Shown here piece after piece: positions 13,701 through 22,002 of a stretch of 64,000 nucleotides of DNA. Numbering within the stretch: position 1 is the stretch's first letter; the number at the start of each line of letters is the position of its first letter. The notes beneath the pieces were generated by a model. That model was not told where the DNA came from. It worked only from the letters and a program-made list of their open reading frames with translations, and did not search any database. The stretch lies in the NCBI GenBank assembly GCA_029215795.1, contig JARDYH010000006.1, positions 25,373,501 to 25,437,500 on the forward strand, given 5' to 3'. The stretch is from Anniella stebbinsi. Taxonomy: Eukaryota > Chordata > Lepidosauria > Squamata > Anniellidae. A program made the translations under genes and the position numbers.

Positions 13701-16700
13701 GCAGTTCTCCTCCCCCAGCACTCCTCCTTGTCGAACGTTCGAATGGACTTTTTACTGTTTCAACCCCATTCTCCTTGCCCACAGCTCCCTCACTCTTAAA
13801 GATAAAGCATTGAAAACTGGGACCTTGAGAGCTCTTAATTAGAGCTTTAGGCATGCCAAGTTTGAATCAGATAGGTCCATGCCTTGATTTTCAGGAATTT
13901 TTAAAATGCAAATTAACCAAAATACTTACATCAAGAGTTTGCTGGTTTAGACTTTAACAAAAAGCTTCTGAGTGATCACATTATTTAAAGTCAGTTCTAT
14001 ATGTGTTTACTCCAAAGTAAGTCTCTCTCTGTTCAATGGAGTTTACTGAAAGGTAAGCCTGTATCAGATTTTAGTATGACTTGGATGTAAATGCAGTTGA
14101 AATGAATGGGATTCATTCCTGAGTAAGGGAACCAGCAGATCTCTATTTTATGAACTGGAGATGCACAGCTTCGCATGATCAAAGTAAAGGAAAATTGATC
14201 CTTCACAAATGCAAACAGGTGGAAGATTGCACTGGTGGACTATCAGGAAAAGGGTTTAAAGGTTTAAAATAATTTCTAAAAAATCAAGAGATGAATCAAT
14301 CTGATTCAAACTTGGCAAGGCTAAAGCTCTCCTTAAGACCTATCACCATGCGACATTTCATCTCTATTGTTAAAAATTACGCAGATGTAAGTATTTTGGT
14401 TAATTCCCATAGGAACTCCAATGAGCGAGGGGGGAAGGCTGCCATGTCCATCACAATGTCCATTAACAAAAAGAACCAATGAACTGAAGGGGAAAGGAGA
14501 AGGGGTGGGGCAGGGGCAATAACAGCGGGAGAGCAAAAAGAGAGTTCACCAGTATAGTTACAATCATGCAAGGGAGGCACGCTTGCAGCGCTTCTGAAAT
14601 GGAGGTAAAAATGTGGAGGCAAACCGGGGGAAAATTAGGTGTGATAGAGTTCTAAATCTTTAGTGGTTTCATTTACTTATTAAAGCTTGCGGACATATTC
14701 TGCAGAACATATTTCCTTTATGGAGGAACCATGGCTTACTCTCCATTACCTGGGATTAGGGAGGAAGGGCCTCCTGACTAAGCTTGTGTGGTCTCCAACA
14801 TTTATCTTTGTAGAAACTCCTTGGGGAGGACTTCTTGTATCAAGTCATAAAATAGAAGTGTCAATCGTTTGCTGCTGTTTTATTTATATTTGTGTAGTGT
14901 TATTTTCAGAGTTTCATTGATACTTCAATTATGTAAATGGCTTTGGGCACTTTATTGGGGGAAAAGGCCAATAAAAGATGTACGCCAACAAACCATTCAT
15001 TTCCACCCAGGGTCTGTCCTGGGCCATTTCCCTCACTATGCCATTTCCTTCCAACCAGTCACCTACCCCTGTGGAGAGAGCTTGTCTAGCCAGCCATTGA
15101 GCACAGTGGGTGGTCGCTCTGACAATGAGGTGTAGCTGGCATAGGGGGAGATGGTCAAGTCTTCTAAAGTTTCATCAGGATACAGGTAGTCAGAGAGTCT
15201 GAATGGAGAGTCTTTGGCCCCTGGAGCCTCAACTGTAGAGTAGCCCTCCACCTCATTCTGGGCAACGCTGCTGCTTAGGACAGTCTCCCTCTTAGCAGAT
15301 GGGCTGTTTTCTTCCACCCTGGTGCTTTTGCTCCTAAAAAAAATGGATATCATGAAGCACAAATAGCCAACAGAAGACAAAACAAGTCAGTCCCTCTCCC
15401 ATTGCGGCTGGAGGCTAGCCAGCCTCCTGGTCAACAAAGGTGCTTCTCAGTAAGAGGGACAATCCTCACATCCTGTTCCTTTCAAGATGCCTTTTACAGG
15501 GGCAGGAGAGACAAAAACAAAACAAAAACAAAAACAGGAGAGGGGAACCATGGGTGTTATGCTGCTCCCTTGCACTCCACATTATATCTGGCAGGGTGAG
15601 TGGGCGGCAGGGTGCTAGAAAGGGCAGTTACCCCCCTCTCCACAGCACAGAGCTAGTAATGGCTGGTGCTGCAAGTCCCTCTCTGCCTTCTGGACTTACA
15701 TCAAAGACAGGCAACCACCATAAATGCCAAGCCAGATAATCACCTCACAACCAACAGAGGACTACAGCTAGATTTACTCTATAGTGTCTAGTGAACACCT
15801 TTGTAGGTTGTACCAAAGGAGAGAAACCACTTTCCAGGCAAGTCCCTCATCCCATACAGCCCTCTTTTCCATTGGTGAAATAGAGATAAGACAGAGGGCT
15901 CCATCACACCTACTTCCCCCCCCCCCCCGGTTTGCGTCTGCAGTTTCCCCATCCATTTCCTTAATGAGTTGAGCACTAGGCACTTTCACATCTGTGCATT
16001 GTCGTGCTCATGTATCTTTTCACCTGTATCGCTACTATGTCAGCGAAACCTCCCACCCCACCCACTACATTCTCCTTCCCCCTGCATATTTTTATTTTTA
16101 AATATTTCTTTTATTTCTGCACAAATACAATAGTATGGCAGCCCGAAACTGTGCAATTATGGTAAAACAACGTACTATGCTTTCTCCTAAGATCATATTA
16201 AACAATATAAGTGAAGAGAAAGTAATACAATTCATTTTTGGAGAAGTTTGTGGTCAATGTTGGCATGGCAAGGGGAAGCCGACGTTGTTCTGGTCAGGAA
16301 ACGTAGACAAGCCTACTCAGGAGTATGACCAAAGAGTTGAATGGGACCAAGTCCCAGACATGGGCAGTGGTGGCCTCGCTCGCCTGCTCTGCGGGTGTTC
16401 AGGTACCCTCTCTCCCCTTCACGGTTGAGCAGTTGAATGGAGAACCGCCCCACCCTCCTCTTTTGTCAGTGAGCCCACCTTTCGACACACACGCCTCCAA
16501 CAAAAATGGGATGGCTTGATATAGTGCAAGGACAGCAATACATGGGAGGGAAGGGCAGCTTTATTGCACACGGACGGGAAAAACGCCAACTTTCCCTGTT
16601 CCAAAGTAAGATGGAAAAGGGAGGAGAAGAGGCAAGATGAGTGCAGGACAAGGATGACGTCATGTGCATACCGCACTGCAAAAACACATACGAGGCACAG

Positions 16701-19700
16701 CAAGAGTGTGATAAATCACTGGTGTGATGGAGTCCAGAGAGACAGAAATATAGTTAAAACTACTTACACAGTCCCTTCTCTCTGGCTTGGGGCATATTCT
16801 GGCACCTCTTCATATTCCTGCCCATCAAGAGATTCTGCAGCCTGGTAAAAGGTAAAGAGAATGTTTAAGAGATGGAATAATGACTGGGTTTTATTGTCCA
16901 GAATCTAAGCAAACCTCGGACTCCGTGCACAAATAGATGCCTTGCTGGAGACCATTTAGTCCAGTTTAAGGATGGATGAATCTGTCCATTTTGTTTTCTT
17001 TCACATTCGTTTCTTTAAAATCTCAAGTTCTTTCCATCCTGTTTATGCAGACATTTGTGAATTTAGCAAGTTCTCATCAAAAAATGAACTGAATGAAATT
17101 TCCCCCCATTCTCAGCTAGCTTTATGTTTCTAACAGTGGTGAAATAAATGCCTTAGGAAACTCAGAAATGGGGTATGAAGGTACTGGCCATCCCCTACTG
17201 ATTGTCCTAAGAAACATAGGGTGCCTCTACAAGACCGATTTAAAGCTCTTTCAAGGTGCATAAAAAATTTGACCTCTTCAAGAGCGGAGTGCAAATCGGA
17301 GGTTGAGGCGTGTTTTCTCTCTGATTATGCGCATTATCGAATGTGCGTTAAATAGCGAGTTTTAATTTACCGCAGCGGTTAAAGCGCCTTATGACCATGT
17401 AAACAAGTGATTCTCCACATTAAACAACTCCAAAGCACGTTTCATACAACCAGTAAGGCAACCAGTTATGCGCTTAACCGCCTCTCGCGTATAGTGATTT
17501 GCTGTAAAAGCGATTGCGAGAAGATGCGCATAATTGGACAACCAGACGTCAAACCGAATTCTTGTAAAGGGGACCATAGAATGAGATAGAGCTCCATCAC
17601 ACCAGCGATTTAATGCACTCTCGCCACGCCTGGTATCTGTTTTTGCAGCATGGGACTCACATGACATCATCTCTGTCCTGCACCCATTTTGCCTCTTTTC
17701 CAATGTATTGCATATTATTTTGGTGCGGGGAAAGTCTGGATTATTTTCCCCAAGCGACTTTAATGCACCCTTAAGCCTCCATGTAATGCTGTCCTTTTGC
17801 TTTTTCCTTTGTTGGGGCAAGTGCTTTGAATGGAGTCTTGCTGATGAAAGGGGAGGCCAGGGCAGTTCTACTCCTGCATTCCATGTGGAATGTTGGAATG
17901 AATGGACTTTTTGCTGTTCCAACTCCACCCTCCTTGCCTGCAGCTCCCTCATTTGGGACCTTGAAAGCTATTAAGTAGAGCTTTTGGCATGCCAAGTTTG
18001 AATAAAATTGGTTCATCCCTTGATTTTTTAGGATTTTTTCCCCCTTAAAGCATTTCCCTGATACATCACCAATGTGAAATTCCACCTGTTTGCATTTGTG
18101 AAGGATCACTTTTCCTTTACTTTGATAATGCAAAGCTGTGCATCTCCAGTTTATAAAACAGAGATCTGCTGGTTCCCTTACTCAAGAGAAAATCCCATCG
18201 ATTTCAACTGCATTTACATCCAAGTCATACTATAATCCAACGCATGCTTACTTTTGAGTAAACCCCACTGAACAGAGAAAGAGAAAGAGAGACTTACTTC
18301 TGAGTTAACAGAAGACCTCAGAAGTAGCATAGGGTTGCAGAGCACTTCTTTCCAGTTTGCTGTTTTAGACTTTAAAAAAAGCTTCTGAGTGACCATGCTA
18401 TCAAAAGTCATTTCTATACATGTTTACTCAGAAGTTAATCTCTCTTGCTTTAAAAATTACACAGATGTAAGCATTTAAAAATTCCTAAAAATCAAGGGAT
18501 GAACTGATTGATCTGATTCAAACTTGGCATGGCTAAAGTCCTCCTTAAGAGCACTCAAGGTCCCAAGTTTGATCTCTTTATCTTTAAAAATTACACAGAT
18601 GTAAGCAGTTTGGTTAATTCACATAGGAGCTCCAATGAGCGAGGAGGGAAGGCTGCCATGTCAATCACAATGTCCATCAACAACAAGAGCCAATGAACTG
18701 GAGGGGGAAGAAGAAGGGGTGGGGTGAGGTGAAGTGGGGCAGATGCAATAGCAGCAGGACAGCAAACAAGTGAAAGGAGAGTTCACTGGTATAGGTACAA
18801 TCATGAAAGGGAGGAGTGCTTGCAGAGCTTATGAAACGGAGGGAAAAAAATGTGGAGGCAAACCAGGGATAAAATAGGTGTGATGGAGCCCACACTGTCA
18901 TGGTGATGATTACTGGTTTATTATCAGTCCTTTACTGAATAATTCCCAGTGTTAAAGTTTTCTTATTCACATCCCTGAAAGCCATCCAACAGAACTACAA
19001 AATCTATTTCCATGGAATCCACACAGCCTATTCAATCTCCATCATCTTATACATGGTTAGATTTTTGGGGGGCCATACATTTCTTTATTATATTTACGTA
19101 GCCTCCCCAAAACAAATTCTCTGGGTGGCTCACAAAACACAGCGGTTGTTACAGGCTGGATAGGAGCAGCATAGTGAGGAAAATGGCCCACAATATGCTC
19201 ACCTGCTCCTGGGTAGACCAATAATGGCCAAACAAGCTCTCACAGTAGGGACTGATGGACTCCTCCACAGGGCCTGTGGGTAAAGAAAAGTTGGAAAGGC
19301 AGTGGTGAGGGCCCAAGTGACAGAGGCAGGGAGAAAAGTCCTCACTGAAGGACGCTTTCCTCAATAGAGGGGGCAAAACAGATAAGATGAGGGACTCTGT
19401 GCTATTTGCTCCAGATTATGTCTTCCATTTGTAACCCTCCCATGTTTTCCCAATGGTTCTCCTACCTCCTTTCTTGCCACAGAAAATTTGTGGAGGGAAA
19501 GACAGAACAGCTGTACTGTGCTTTGCGACTGGTAGTGCTAAGAGCCCTCCATCTGGAAGCACTCTGTGCCCATCCCATCCCCTCTTTAGTGCCTCTGTTT
19601 GATGTGGCTGTAGCTGTTCCCACATCATATTAGATAAAGAGACACAGAAAGCAGGGTTCCGTGACCTTCACCCTGGCTCTTCCATTCACAATGCCAGGTG

Positions 19701-21920
19701 AGAAATCCCTCCCCTTTCTGTGCCTGCCCAAGAGGACCGCAGGCTCCACTCTCACCTGATCTGCTGGCAAGTCCCGGTGGCACGTGGTGCGGATCCAGAC
19801 AGAACTGTCTCAGGGTGCTGCAAGGATGGAGAAGAGACAGCAATCCAAGAGGGATGCCATGTTGCAGATCTTATATGAACTTTGCCTACATTTTGCAAGC
19901 CATAGCAAACTTTATATTCTAAACCTATGCACAGGCTGTCTCCTTTCACATCAGCATTTCCTCTGCCCTACCGTCAATACAGTGGTTTGGTTTTATTAAT
20001 TTATAAGCGCCTTTCATCACATAAGTTGCTCAAAGCAGCTTACGAAAATAATAAAAAATACAACTTCATCCATAAAAATCTTTAAAATGAATCTATCTTG
20101 TTGTTACATTTGGCCTTTCTCTGAGTTTATGAATTTCTAACTATGGACAATTGACTTGACTCAAATCTGTTTCTAGATCTGGCAGATAACTTAGTAGGTT
20201 TTCATTTTAGACTTCTAGCCAGCCAGTCCTCAGGGGTCTGTAGGCTTGGGAGCCTGTGGGACATACACCTTTACAAACCATATCCCCAAGAAGCAAATCC
20301 TTCGCTAGCTCAGGCTCTCTGGAGTGTGACCTTGCAGCAGAAATCCTATAGTTCATATCCAGGCATCTTAATGACTCATTCGTAACAATCCCATATGACC
20401 CTCCTGATCCCTAAGACTTCCTTGGAATGACTCTTTCTGGTTGTGGGGCAAAGGAGACCGCAAAATGCCAGCCAGATGCCTGGCCCCAGGATGCAATGTA
20501 GTGTAGGTCCCATGCCACCCTGTTGCCTAATATTTGAGCCATGCTTCCCCTGTACGGTCCGCGCAGCAGTTGTGGAACACTAGTGCTTCTGAGCAATGCA
20601 AGCTTGTATTCTCAGAGTGTGAGGAGGCCTTTGCTCCAGCCCACATCTTCCCCAGCCTATGCATCATGGAGGCAAACTGGTTGGCTGCAAGTTCCAACCA
20701 GAATCCCTTCAGTCATTCTAAAGGAGGCGGGGTGCAGAACTCAGCAGGGAAATTACCTGTGACTGCCCTGCTGCCCTCCCTGCTCCACCTGAGCACTTCC
20801 TACAGGCTTCCTGAAAGAGGGTAAGCTGCATTGCCAGGAAAAGCACATCTACTCACTTAGCATTCTCCATGGTCACGGTCCCATTTCTCATGGGTAGGCC
20901 AGAACACTGTGGGCTGGGCTGACTCCTCAGTGTCTCCTTCCCTTCCGTGCTTTGAGCTGGCACTGGCAAGAGCACAGTAATAGCATCTGACGCCACCTCT
21001 TTCCTAGTCTCTGGTGAGGCTGACTGACTGCCAGCAGAAGGAAGCCGTAAGCGCTCTCTTGGTAATTTGGTAGCAGTTTGAATGGACACTGCTGAACCGG
21101 TGTTCTCAAGCTGGCTCTTAGAGGTGGAACAAATAGGGATGGAAGAAAAGGAGCTTTCATGCACACTCTGGACCTCCGCACTCATGTCATTCACAGGAAC
21201 AAAAGACTGCAGAGCAGATTCTGAGTTACTCTCCCTTGGTCTACTCTGAGGTGGCAGGATGATGCCTGGGACTTTATCTCCTGGTTCAGCCTGGCGCTCA
21301 AGCCTCTCAGCATCTGTGGTGCTTTCCCCTGGATCAAATCCCTCAAGGATAATAAATGTTCCTAGAGGTTGTTCAGAAGAAGAAGTGGGTTTATAAACAG
21401 ATACAGATGTTTGTGGTGAGAAGAATGGGACTTGCTCTGGGTTGGCTGCTCGGTGTGCAAGAGAGAATACAGTTCTGGGTTTAGGTACCGGCTTGGCCAC
21501 AAGAGGAGTTGGTTCCTTACCCGATGGTGGATGTTGGCTATGATCTGCTGAGTCATGGTCAACACCAGGGCCAGAAACAGTTTCTAGGAAGTCTTCTTTT
21601 TTTGTGCCAACATCATTCCTCTCCTCTGTTTTAGGCCCATCCAGAGAATCTGCATGTTTGCCAGACCTGTAATGGACATCTCCTGCCATCTGCCCACTTT
21701 TGTCCCCAACACGCATCTGAGTTTGTTGCACTAAATTCAGAATCCTTTTGCGGTGTCCAGTAGCAGTGATGCCCAGTTTCAGTAGGTCCTCCTTGCCAAG
21801 AAAGATCACATCTCTTACCGAGCCATATCCGTTCTGCTTAAAGGTGTCCCGATATCTCTCCAAATGAATGATGGAAAGCCAGTCTGCAATGTCAGAGTCC
21901 ACACAGTGCTGAGGGTGCAT
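1555..21920 (-). CDS. ARAP3: ARAP3, Arf/Rho GTPase-activating protein (5' part, 19 coding exons, continues past left edge)
   Basis: Encodes the amino-terminal 1,155 residues of an ARAP-family protein. Domain order read from the translated exons: SAM (about 8-70), proline-rich linker (to about 480), PH1 (about 498-590), PH2 (about 605-700), ArfGAP zinc finger with C718, C721, C738, C741 (CX2CX16CX2C) and arginine R746, PH3 (about 905-1015), PH4 (about 1030-1125), then the start of RhoGAP. ARAP3 rather than ARAP1 or ARAP2 is chosen from motifs such as LGITATGHRKRIL, KPVPKPRTVF, GWLDKLSPQGNYVFQRRFV and PYPKGVIPL as I recall the family. Known role of the family: cytosolic protein recruited to the membrane by PI(3,4,5)P3, where it inactivates Arf6 and RhoA downstream of PI3K and Rap. 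All exon junctions keep phase. The remaining RhoGAP, RA and last PH exons are outside the window. No neighbouring gene is visible on the 5' side for 42 kb. Confidence 0.95.
2390..2700 (+). repeat. Dispersed repeat (family T), diverged copy
   Basis: Shares the skeleton AAAAAGTCAGG...TTACCC...GTTTTT and a downstream CAATCCAGG/GATTGGTCACC block with the minus strand of 34,110-34,420. It lies in the ARAP3 intron between exons 18 and 19. Ends are not defined. Confidence 0.4.
3325..3388 (-). CDS. ARAP3: ARAP3 coding exon 18: PH4 middle
   Basis: 64 nt, acceptor TTTGTTGCAG, donor GGGGCG|GTGAGA. Reads SIVPLAEGPEKKEMLILVEM then GR. Phase is 2 nt in and 2 nt out, consistent with both neighbours. Confidence 0.93.
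3628..3826 (-). CDS. ARAP3: ARAP3 coding exon 17: PH4 start
   Basis: 199 nt, acceptor TTCCTTTGCAG, donor GAGCTCA|GTGAGT. Reads WFTPLSCHCLLGYEFQRVGR, then a PH4 core (WLQGFFVLQKSHLFICPGEE) ending LRQLQEL, as in ARAP3 WFSPLSCHQLLG...LRRLQE. Confidence 0.95.
4196..4298 (-). CDS. ARAP3: ARAP3 coding exon 16: PH3 end
   Basis: 103 nt, acceptor TGCTACAAACAG, donor GGCAAG|GTAACA. Reads FRFTLELYLGSERVQPLEAD and ADGPDSLQSWASAIGK, the last strand and C-terminal helix of PH3. Ends in phase 0. Confidence 0.95.
4299..5779. other. ARAP3 intron 15-16, no gene or clear repeat
   Basis: A 1.5-kb intron. I found no coding signal, terminal inverted repeats or recognisable transposon in it. Confidence 0.5.
5780..5933 (-). 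CDS. ARAP3: ARAP3 coding exon 15: PH3 middle
   Basis: 154 nt, acceptor TCTCCTGTAG, donor GACTG|GTATGT. Reads EFQRVWCSLEKSFLFYETDR then PVGKIEMADVISLGV, the PH3 core aligned with RLWCVLG...F...DIVCLGV of ARAP3. Confidence 0.93.
6013..6144 (-). CDS. ARAP3: ARAP3 coding exon 14: start of PH3; GC donor
   Basis: 132 nt, acceptor GTGTTGGACAG. Contains EGVYNEITQPVAHCGYLYKA, the first strand of PH3. The phase of exon 15 (needs 1 nt) fixes the end at AGAGAAG, so the intron starts GCAAGT: the second GC-AG intron in this gene. No usable GT keeps the frame. Confidence 0.9.
6672..6825 (-). CDS. ARAP3: ARAP3 coding exon 13: region after ArfGAP
   Basis: 154 nt, acceptor CTTTTCTCAG, donor TACTCAG|GTAACA. 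Starts ALCAAVSGPGLLKTMFQFFA, aligning with ALCAAV...LLK in ARAP3. The rest is divergent linker. In ARAP1 and ARAP2 this region is ankyrin-like; no clear ankyrin repeat is visible here. Confidence 0.9.
7131..7313 (-). CDS. ARAP3: ARAP3 coding exon 12: ArfGAP C-terminal half
   Basis: 183 nt (61 codons), acceptor CTCTCTTAAAG, donor TTGCAG|GTAAGA. Reads LFIMLGNEQVNKFWAAHLPP, then RRDFITYKYRYGRYRMPHPQ. The N-x-x-N-x-FW and KY-x-x-x-x-Y motifs are typical of ArfGAP domains. Confidence 0.95.
7511..7596 (-). CDS. ARAP3: ARAP3 coding exon 11: ArfGAP catalytic arginine
   Basis: 86 nt, acceptor TGCATCCACAG, donor GTTCAG|GTATGA. Reads GQHRSLGSSISKVQSLKLDT then SIWSNEMVQ. R746 in QHR is the expected catalytic arginine finger of the ArfGAP fold. 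Ends in phase 0. Confidence 0.95.
7818..8172 (+). mobile_element. MITE-A copy 1 (355 bp, 3-bp target duplication TGA)
   Basis: Starts GGGTGCCTCTTCACGAG and ends CTTGTAGAGGGGACC, inverted ends of a CpG-rich element full of TGCGCATTA words. Flanked by TGA at 815-817 and 8,173-8,175. Inserted in the ARAP3 intron between exons 10 and 11. No transposase. Confidence 0.88.
8414..8613 (-). CDS. ARAP3: ARAP3 coding exon 10: PH2 helix and ArfGAP zinc finger; GC donor
   Basis: 200 nt, acceptor TGTTTCCTCAG. Contains the PH2 helix (EKRVWMEALQNSIAETL) and the zinc finger of the ArfGAP domain with C718, C721, C738 and C741. The exon must end at TGTGCAG because exon 11 starts GTCAACACCGG and restores GQHR. 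The intron therefore starts GCAAGT, a GC-AG intron. Reading on without splicing soon leaves the family sequence. Confidence 0.93.
8614..9566. other. ARAP3 intron 9-10 (right part), simple repeats only
   Basis: Contains a GT-rich tract at about 8,803-8,824, a CCCT run at about 8,999-9,030 and a GCT run near 9,350-9,365. A 211-codon plus-strand frame from 9,109 lacks any family motif and overlaps a fold-back element, so it is not called a gene. Confidence 0.45.
9567..9886 (+). mobile_element. hAT-type fold-back element P, copy 1 (320 bp, 8-bp target duplication)
   Basis: Begins TAGGCTGACCAG and ends CTGGTCAGCCTA. The two halves are near-perfect reverse complements across the whole length, so a single strand would form one long hairpin. 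Flanked by TCACAGGG on both sides (9,559-9,566 and 9,887-9,894). An 8-bp duplication and TAGGG-like ends are hAT features. Confidence 0.85.
10114..10220 (-). CDS. ARAP3: ARAP3 coding exon 9: PH2 middle
   Basis: 107 nt, acceptor TTCATCCCCAG, donor TTCAG|GTAACA. Reads FFKMGIAICLIEMHSTTIRE then AKGRSFELITPFKIF, matching ARAP3 SEQ-x-F-x-x-GI-x-IC-x-IE followed by RSF-x-L-x-TP. It continues exon 8 without a missing segment. Confidence 0.95.
10555..10909 (+). mobile_element. MITE-A copy 2 (355 bp, target duplication CAA)
   Basis: Starts GGCTGCCTCTACAAG, ends CTTGTAGAGGGGACC, flanked by CAA at 552-554 and 910-912. Inserted in the ARAP3 intron between exons 8 and 9. Internal sequence is CpG-rich and close to copies 1 and 7. 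Confidence 0.9.
11551..11741 (-). CDS. ARAP3: ARAP3 coding exon 8: PH1 helix and start of PH2
   Basis: 191 nt, acceptor CACCCCTGTAG, donor GAGCAG|GTGGGT. The first half, AQRNEWCSTLQHKVSEQRLL, is the C-terminal helix of PH1 with the invariant tryptophan. The second half, VGYLDLKGYKSKLFVVLILA through MWLYKSEQ, opens PH2. Ends in phase 0. Confidence 0.95.
12232..12352 (-). CDS. ARAP3: ARAP3 coding exon 7: PH1 end
   Basis: 121 nt, acceptor GGCTATTGCAG, donor GAGG|GTGAGA. Reads EPYPKGVIPLPVIDVVRSTK then DHKFQVVTKHRIFVFRAESE, the later strands of PH1. High similarity to the ARAP3 pattern PKGVIPL...STKD.KFQV.T..R.FVFR.ESE. Confidence 0.95.
12736..12805 (-). CDS. ARAP3: ARAP3 coding exon 6: PH1 middle
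   Basis: 70 nt, acceptor CATTCTCAATAG, donor GAGAAG|GTGGGA. Reads NYVFQRRFVRFDGKKLMYFN. The basic FQRRFVR stretch is the phosphoinositide-binding strand of the first PH domain, the domain responsible for PI(3,4,5)P3 recruitment in ARAP3. Confidence 0.95.
13417..14652 (-). mobile_element. MITE-B copy 1 (about 1.24 kb)
   Basis: Inverted ends read GCTCCATCACAC on the left and GTGTGATAGAG on the right. Internal sequence matches copy 3 (17,589-18,891) and, inverted, parts of copy 2. Possible 3-bp duplication TAA (414-416 and 653-655), though one terminus differs by a base. Lies in the ARAP3 intron between exons 5 and 6. No transposase. Confidence 0.7.
15067..15333 (-). CDS. ARAP3: ARAP3 coding exon 5: linker end and start of PH1
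   Basis: 267 nt, acceptor CATTTTTTTTAG, donor CACAGGG|GTAGGT. The last part reads ISPYASYTSLSERPPTVLNG and then WLDKLSPQG, the opening strand of PH1, closely matching the ARAP3 pattern ISPYAS...GWLDKLSPQG. Phase is 1 nt in and 2 nt out. Confidence 0.95.
15896..16735 (+). mobile_element. MITE-B copy 2 (840 bp, target duplication AGA)
   Basis: Starts GGGCTCCATCACACC and ends GGTGTGATGGAGTCC, flanked by AGA at 893-895 and 736-738. A poly-C tract lies near its left end. It ends 32 bp from the ARAP3 exon 4 donor. It carries the intact counterpart (about 16,215-16,235) of the site where Ty1/copia entered copy 5. Confidence 0.82.
16768..16841 (-). CDS. ARAP3: ARAP3 coding exon 4 (acidic linker with tyrosines)
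   Basis: 74 nt, acceptor TTTTACCAG, donor ACTGT|GTAAGT. Reads AAESLDGQEYEEVPEYAPSQ, with two tyrosines in acidic YEEVPEY context that resemble Src-family kinase targets (inference). The donor lies only 32 bp from the end of a MITE-B insertion. Confidence 0.85.
17219..17575 (+). mobile_element. MITE-A copy 3 (357 bp, target duplication ATA)
   Basis: Starts GGGTGCCTCTACAAG, ends CTTGTAAAGGGGACC, flanked by ATA at 216-218 and 576-578. In the ARAP3 intron between exons 3 and 4. More diverged internally than copies 1, 2 and 7. Confidence 0.87.
17589..18891 (-). mobile_element. MITE-B copy 3 (1.3 kb)
   Basis: Ends GAGCTCCATCACACC and GGTGTGATGGAGCCC. Flanks ATA/ACA could be a 3-bp duplication with one change. 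Starts only 13 bp after MITE-A copy 3. A 187-codon minus-strand frame at 17,389-17,952 spans parts of both MITEs and is not considered a gene. Confidence 0.75.
19203..19273 (-). CDS. ARAP3: ARAP3 coding exon 3 (linker)
   Basis: 71 nt between TTTACCCACAG and GAGCAG|GTGAGC. Reads GPVEESISPYCESLFGHYWS and ends in phase 0. It lies in the region between SAM and PH1 and contains a tyrosine (SPYCES) in an acidic context. Strong splice sites and exact phase support it. Confidence 0.85.
19756..19817 (-). CDS. ARAP3: ARAP3 coding exon 2 (linker)
   Basis: 62 nt between CATCCTTGCAG and TCAG|GTGAGA. Reads NTLRQFCLDPHHVPPGLASRSG. Phase fits both neighbours (2 nt in, 1 nt out); without it exon 1 would run into a stop in exon 3. 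The sequence is linker and shows no domain. Confidence 0.85.
20857..21920 (-). CDS. ARAP3: ARAP3 coding exon 1: start codon, SAM domain, proline-rich linker
   Basis: 1,064 coding nt. The ATG at 21,920 is followed by MHPQHCVDSDIADWLSIIHL and a SAM domain ending near residue 70 with LGITATGHRKRIL. A low-complexity linker contains KPVPKPRTVF (about 142-151), a likely SH3-ligand motif also found in ARAP3. The donor is GCTAA|GTGAGT. Two nucleotides carry into the next exon. Carrying the SAM domain and a long linker together in one exon gives a first exon noticeably longer than I recall for the mammalian gene. Confidence 0.95.
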
Positions 21921-21962
21921 GTCCCCTCGGCAAGGAAGGGAGGAGCCTTTTCAGCCTACCAT
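21921..21962 (-). promoter_or_regulatory. ARAP3: ARAP3 5' untranslated segment with splice acceptor and three-codon upstream ORF
   Basis: A pyrimidine tract ending in TTTCCCACAG (to 21,963) is a good 3' splice site, so the first coding exon probably begins at 21,962 and at least one non-coding exon lies further right. The exon opens with ATG GTA GGC TGA, an upstream reading frame of three codons that ends 30 bases before the main start. It could lower initiation at the main ATG. The upstream non-coding exon and promoter were not located. Confidence 0.6.
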
Positions 21963-22002
21963 CTGTGGGAAACAAAGGAAGCAGTGAAAAGTATAGCATA
22001 GA

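Larger units (their letters stand above)
18892..20856. other. ARAP3 introns 1 to 3: only the two short exons and minor repeat debris
   Basis: Apart from exons 2 and 3, this stretch contains a fragment at about 20,001-20,060 with the wording GCTCAAAGCAGCTTACGA, typical of the tail of a common sauropsid retroposon. Nothing else was recognised. Confidence 0.4.

Noticed and set aside
17389..17952. 187-codon minus-strand frame as a gene
   Set aside because: It spans parts of MITE-A copy 3 and MITE-B copy 3, so it cannot be an inherited coding unit.
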